Positions 3,663-6,398 of a stretch of DNA of 6,398 nt are shown piece after piece. Position numbers and translations under genes: made by a program. Position 1 is the stretch's first letter. Every line of letters begins with the position of its first letter. This DNA is from Acidimicrobiaceae bacterium (GTDB lineage: Bacteria; Actinomycetota; Acidimicrobiia; Acidimicrobiales; Palsa-688), in the NCBI GenBank assembly GCA_030838025.1, contig JAUTXM010000304.1, positions 1-6,398 of the forward strand. The letters run 5' to 3'. Under the pieces are notes generated by a model. That model was not told the origin of the DNA, made no database searches, and was given only the letters and a program-made list of their open reading frames with translations.

Positions 3663-5279
3663 GTGACCGCCATCCGAAGCACCCTCGCCGACGCTGTCGC
3701 CGCTTCCTTGAATACGCTCGGCATCGAGGCGGACGCCGCCTCGGTGCATCTCGAGCGCCCCGCTCGCCGCGAGCACGGCGACTGGTCCAGCAACGTCGCC
3801 TTGACCAAGGCCAAGGGGTCGGGCCGACCGCCGCGGCAACTGGCGGCCGAACTGCAGGCCCAGTTGACCGAGCACCCGCCGCGCCACGTGCACAAGGTCG
3901 AGATCGCCGGTCCCGGGTTCCTCAACTTCTACCTCGACGACGGCTGGCTCTACGACGTCCTGGAGGACGTGGTGGCGGGCGGCGAGCGCGACTACGCCCG
4001 CCTCGACCTGGGTCAAGGCAAGACGGTGCAGATCGAGTTCGTCTCGGCCAACCCGACCGGCCCGCTGCACGTCGGCAACGGTTGGTGGGCCTCCTACGGT
4101 GACGCCGTCGGCCGGTTGCTCGAGCGGTGCGGCTGGCTGGTCAGTCGGGAGTACTACGTCAACGACACAGGCGGCCAGATCCGGCGCCTGGGCGCCAGCC
4201 TGCTGGCCCGGCGCAATGGCGAGCCCCTTCCCGAAGGCGGCTACCCCGCTGGGTTCATCAAGGGCTTGGCCGCGGCCTACGACGGTCCCGACGACATCGC
4301 GGCCGCGGGACGCTGGGCGGCCGAGCGGACCCTCGGCTACATCAAGTTGCAACTGGCCGAGATCAACATCCACTTCGACCAGTGGTTCAGCCAGGCCTCG
4401 ATCGAGGAGAGCCCGGCCATGGGCGAGACCATGGCCCAGCTCGAGGCAGGTGGCCTCACCTACACCGAGGACGGGGCGCTGTGGCTGCGTACCGCGGAAT
4501 TCGGCGATCCCCGCGAGAAGCGGGTGCTGCGCAAGTCCGACGGCGACTGGACCTACCTGGCCGGCGACATGACCTATCACTGGAACAAGTTCGTCACCCG
4601 CGGATTCGACCGGGTGATCAACGTCTGGGGCGCCGACCACGAGGGCCAGGTGCCCAGCCTGAAGGCCGGCGTGGCCGCCTTGGGCGTCGACCCCGAGCGC
4701 CTCGAGATTCGCCTCGGCCAGATGATCTCCCTCGCCAGCGGGCGCATGTCCAAGCGGGCGGGCAACGCCGTCGATCTCGACGACCTGGTCGACGACATCG
4801 GGCCCGACGCGATGCGCCTGCTCAGCCTGGTCAACTCGCCCGATCAGGCGACCGTCGTCGACCTGGACAAGGTGCGGGCCGAGACGAAGGAAAGCCCGGT
4901 GTTCTACGTGCAGATGGCCTACGCCCGCATCGCGGGCATCGGCCGGGAGGCCGACAAGCGCGGCGTCTCCAGAGTGCCGGTCGCCGAAGCCGACCTCACG
5001 CTGCTCACCCACCCCAGGGAGCTCGAGGTCGTGCGGGCCCTGTCGGAACTGCCCGAAGTGGTGGCGCTGGCCTGCGCCGAGCGGGCTCCGCACAAGGTGA
5101 CGACCTGGGTCCGGGAGCTGGCCGACCGGTTCCACGGCTTCTACCACGACTGCTACGTGCTGCACTCCGACGTGCCAGACGAGCTGACCCAGGCCCGGTT
5201 GTGGCTGGTGGAAGCGGCCCGCATCGGCCTCGGCATCGGCCTCGGACTGCTCGGCGTCGCCGCCCCGGAGCGGATGTGA
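3663..5279 (+). CDS. argS: Arginyl-tRNA synthetase
   Basis: Class I aminoacyl-tRNA synthetase that charges tRNA-Arg with arginine in the cytoplasm, using ATP. It has 538 residues, slightly under the usual 550-580. Domains in order: the N-terminal additional domain (about 1-90, with REHGDWSSNVAL at 36-47 and GPGFLNFYL at 83-91); the catalytic core with ANPTGPLHVGN (129-139, the HIGH motif as HVGN), YYVNDTGGQ (164-172), VWGADHEGQV (321-330) and the KMSK-equivalent GRMSKRAG (360-367); and the C-terminal anticodon-binding DALR domain from about 414, starting SPVFYVQMAYARI and ending in the typical LLGVAAPERM. Start: GTG at 3663, with AGGA just upstream, gives a normal N-terminus. The last base of its final ATG codon begins the lysA GTG, so the two genes overlap by four bases and are probably translationally coupled. 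The pair argS-lysA is known from corynebacteria and mycobacteria. Confidence 0.98.
   Translation: MTAIRSTLADAVAASLNTLGIEADAASVHLERPARREHGDWSSNVALTKAKGSGRPPRQLAAELQAQLTEHPPRHVHKVEIAGPGFLNFYLDDGWLYDVLEDVVAGGERDYARLDLGQGKTVQIEFVSANPTGPLHVGNGWWASYGDAVGRLLERCGWLVSREYYVNDTGGQIRRLGASLLARRNGEPLPEGGYPAGFIKGLAAAYDGPDDIAAAGRWAAERTLGYIKLQLAEINIHFDQWFSQASIEESPAMGETMAQLEAGGLTYTEDGALWLRTAEFGDPREKRVLRKSDGDWTYLAGDMTYHWNKFVTRGFDRVINVWGADHEGQVPSLKAGVAALGVDPERLEIRLGQMISLASGRMSKRAGNAVDLDDLVDDIGPDAMRLLSLVNSPDQATVVDLDKVRAETKESPVFYVQMAYARIAGIGREADKRGVSRVPVAEADLTLLTHPRELEVVRALSELPEVVALACAERAPHKVTTWVRELADRFHGFYHDCYVLHSDVPDELTQARLWLVEAARIGLGIGLGLLGVAAPERM
5267..5270 (+). promoter_or_regulatory. Ribosome binding site of lysA, inside argS
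   Basis: GGAG lies five bases before the lysA GTG at 5276, within the final codons of argS. It supports the overlapping start and allows terminating ArgS ribosomes to restart on lysA. Confidence 0.7.
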
Positions 5280-6398
5280 CCGAGATCAGACTCCCGGCGC
5301 CCCCGCTGCCCAGCGAGCTGCTGCCCGACAGCGCCGTTGTCGCCGCCGGTGGGCGGCTCTCGGTCGGCGGCGTCGACCTGCTCGACCTGTGCCAGGAGGT
5401 CGGCACCCCGGTCTTCGTCTACGACGAGGACCACCTGCGGCGCCGCTGCCGCCAGGCGGTTGAGGCGTTCGGCGACGGAGTTGCTTACGCATCCAAGGCG
5501 TTTTTCTGCCTCGCCATGGCTCGCCTGGCCCATGAGGAGGGGATGTGGATCGACGTCTCGACGGGCGGCGAGCTCCATGTGGCGTTGCGCGCCGGCGTCC
5601 CCGCCGGCCGGCTGGTCATGCACGGCAACAACAAGTCCGAGGGCGAGCTGGCCGCCGCCCTGGCGGCCGGCGTGGGCCGCATCGTGGTCGATAGCTTCGA
5701 CGAGATCGACCGCCTCGATCGCCTCTGGCGGCCGGGCGCCACGTCGAAGCCCCAGGTCCTGCTGCGGGTCACGCCGGGCATCGAGGCCCACACCCACGAG
5801 TACGTCCAGACCGGTCAGGACGACTCCAAGTTCGGCTTTGGCATCGCCAGCGGGGCGGCCGCCGACGCGGTGCGCCGCCTCCGCCATCCGGGATCGTCGG
5901 TGGAGCTGGTGGGGATCCACGCCCACATCGGCAGCCTGATCTTCGAGCTGTCGTCGTTCGAACGGGCGACCGGGGTGCTGGCCGAGTTCTTTTCCCCCCT
6001 CGGCCTGGAGGAACTCTGTGTCGGGGGCGGACTTGGCGTGCCGTATGTCGAGGGGGAAAAGGCGCCGTCGCTCGCCGAATGGGCCGCCGCGGTGCGCGGG
6101 GCGGCGGGGGCTGCGGGTATCGCGGAATCGGTGCGACTGACCGCCGAACCAGGCAGGGCGATCGTGGCCGCGGCGGGCATCACCTGCTACACGGTCGGCA
6201 CCATCAAGACCCTCCCGGGCATCCGGACCTACGTGAGCGTCGATGGCGGCATGAGCGACAACCCCCGGCCGGTGCTCTACGGCAGCGGGTACGAGGCCTT
6301 CCTGCCCCGGGCGACGAACGCCACCCGCCCGTTCACCGCCACCGTCGTCGGTAAGCATTGCGAGTCCGGTGACCTGATCGTGAGAAATGCCCACCTTC
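5276..6398 (+). CDS. lysA: Diaminopimelate decarboxylase, 3' end beyond window
   Basis: PLP-dependent fold-type III decarboxylase (alanine-racemase-like barrel plus beta domain) that converts meso-diaminopimelate to L-lysine and CO2, the last step of the DAP pathway. The window holds 374 codons with no stop; family members run about 420-450, so roughly the last 50-80 residues are missing. Seen: PVFVYDEDHL (45-54); PLP Schiff-base Lys74 in AYASKAF; VMHGNNKSEGEL (114-125); IHAHIGS (214-220); the phosphate-binding glycine loop VGGGLGVPY (249-257); EPGRAIV (291-297); VDGGMSDNPRP (322-332); and HCESGD (361-366) with Cys362, the residue that completes the active site across the dimer. Start: GTG at 5276 overlaps the argS stop as GTGA, with GGAG five bases upstream. 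MTEIRLP then leads directly into the family's N-terminal region. Co-expression with argS is expected. In related actinobacteria hom, thrC and thrB often follow, which cannot be checked here. Confidence 0.97.
   Translation, partial: MTEIRLPAPPLPSELLPDSAVVAAGGRLSVGGVDLLDLCQEVGTPVFVYDEDHLRRRCRQAVEAFGDGVAYASKAFFCLAMARLAHEEGMWIDVSTGGELHVALRAGVPAGRLVMHGNNKSEGELAAALAAGVGRIVVDSFDEIDRLDRLWRPGATSKPQVLLRVTPGIEAHTHEYVQTGQDDSKFGFGIASGAAADAVRRLRHPGSSVELVGIHAHIGSLIFELSSFERATGVLAEFFSPLGLEELCVGGGLGVPYVEGEKAPSLAEWAAAVRGAAGAAGIAESVRLTAEPGRAIVAAAGITCYTVGTIKTLPGIRTYVSVDGGMSDNPRPVLYGSGYEAFLPRATNATRPFTATVVGKHCESGDLIVRNAHL

Noticed and set aside
3354..5165. Long open frame of about 600 codons on the - strand opposite argS.
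   Set aside because: It lies antisense to an unambiguous argS, has no recognisable domain and arises from GC-rich codon bias that suppresses stops in the opposite frame.
5153..6394. Long open frame of about 410 codons on the - strand opposite lysA.
   Set aside because: The + strand carries every LysA active-site motif. The antisense reading is low-complexity, rich in Arg, Gly and Asp, and has no family features.

Overview
The window is high-GC bacterial DNA with actinobacterial character. This rests on GC-rich codon use, a GTG-started argS directly coupled to lysA (an order known from Corynebacterium and Mycobacterium), an actinobacterial-type Fpg/Nei glycosylase, and a TIGR03086-type DinB-fold protein. 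A deep-branching actinobacterium such as an Acidimicrobiia member would fit, but that is inference from protein style and not from any search.

Layout. Positions 1-130 hold no recognisable gene and are strikingly poor in T on the + strand. A Fpg/Nei-family DNA glycosylase (131-976, +) is followed, convergently, by a secreted CAP-domain protein with two tandem 93-residue beta-rich repeats (1028-2038, -). A 283-base gap (2039-2321) contains three short dyads. Next on the - strand are a DinB/maleylpyruvate-isomerase-like protein (2322-2885) and, 17 bases upstream of its start codon, a tRNA-Arg with anticodon CCG (2903-2974). An 84-base divergent region separates the tRNA from a stand-alone response-regulator receiver protein (3059-3439, +). 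The spacer 3440-3662 is mostly a degenerate AGCGCC/CCCGTAG repeat tract that begins inside the receiver gene's stop codon. Then come argS (3663-5279, +) and lysA (5276 to beyond the window end, +), overlapping by four bases.

How the genes work together. argS and lysA form a translationally coupled pair linking arginine charging of tRNA to the last step of lysine biosynthesis (and, through diaminopimelate, to cell-wall precursors). A tRNA-Arg substrate of ArgS lies about 690 bases upstream of argS on the other strand. The glycosylase, the CAP protein and the DinB-like protein look like independent accessory or housekeeping genes.

I found no phage, insertion sequence, CRISPR array, toxin-antitoxin pair or defence cassette. 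The oddest items are the low-complexity repeat tract between the receiver gene and argS, the tRNA that doubles as the apparent leader of a protein gene, the Cys/Asp-Cys/His variant zinc finger of the glycosylase, and the repeat architecture of the CAP protein. I do not see a convincing previously undescribed multi-gene system.
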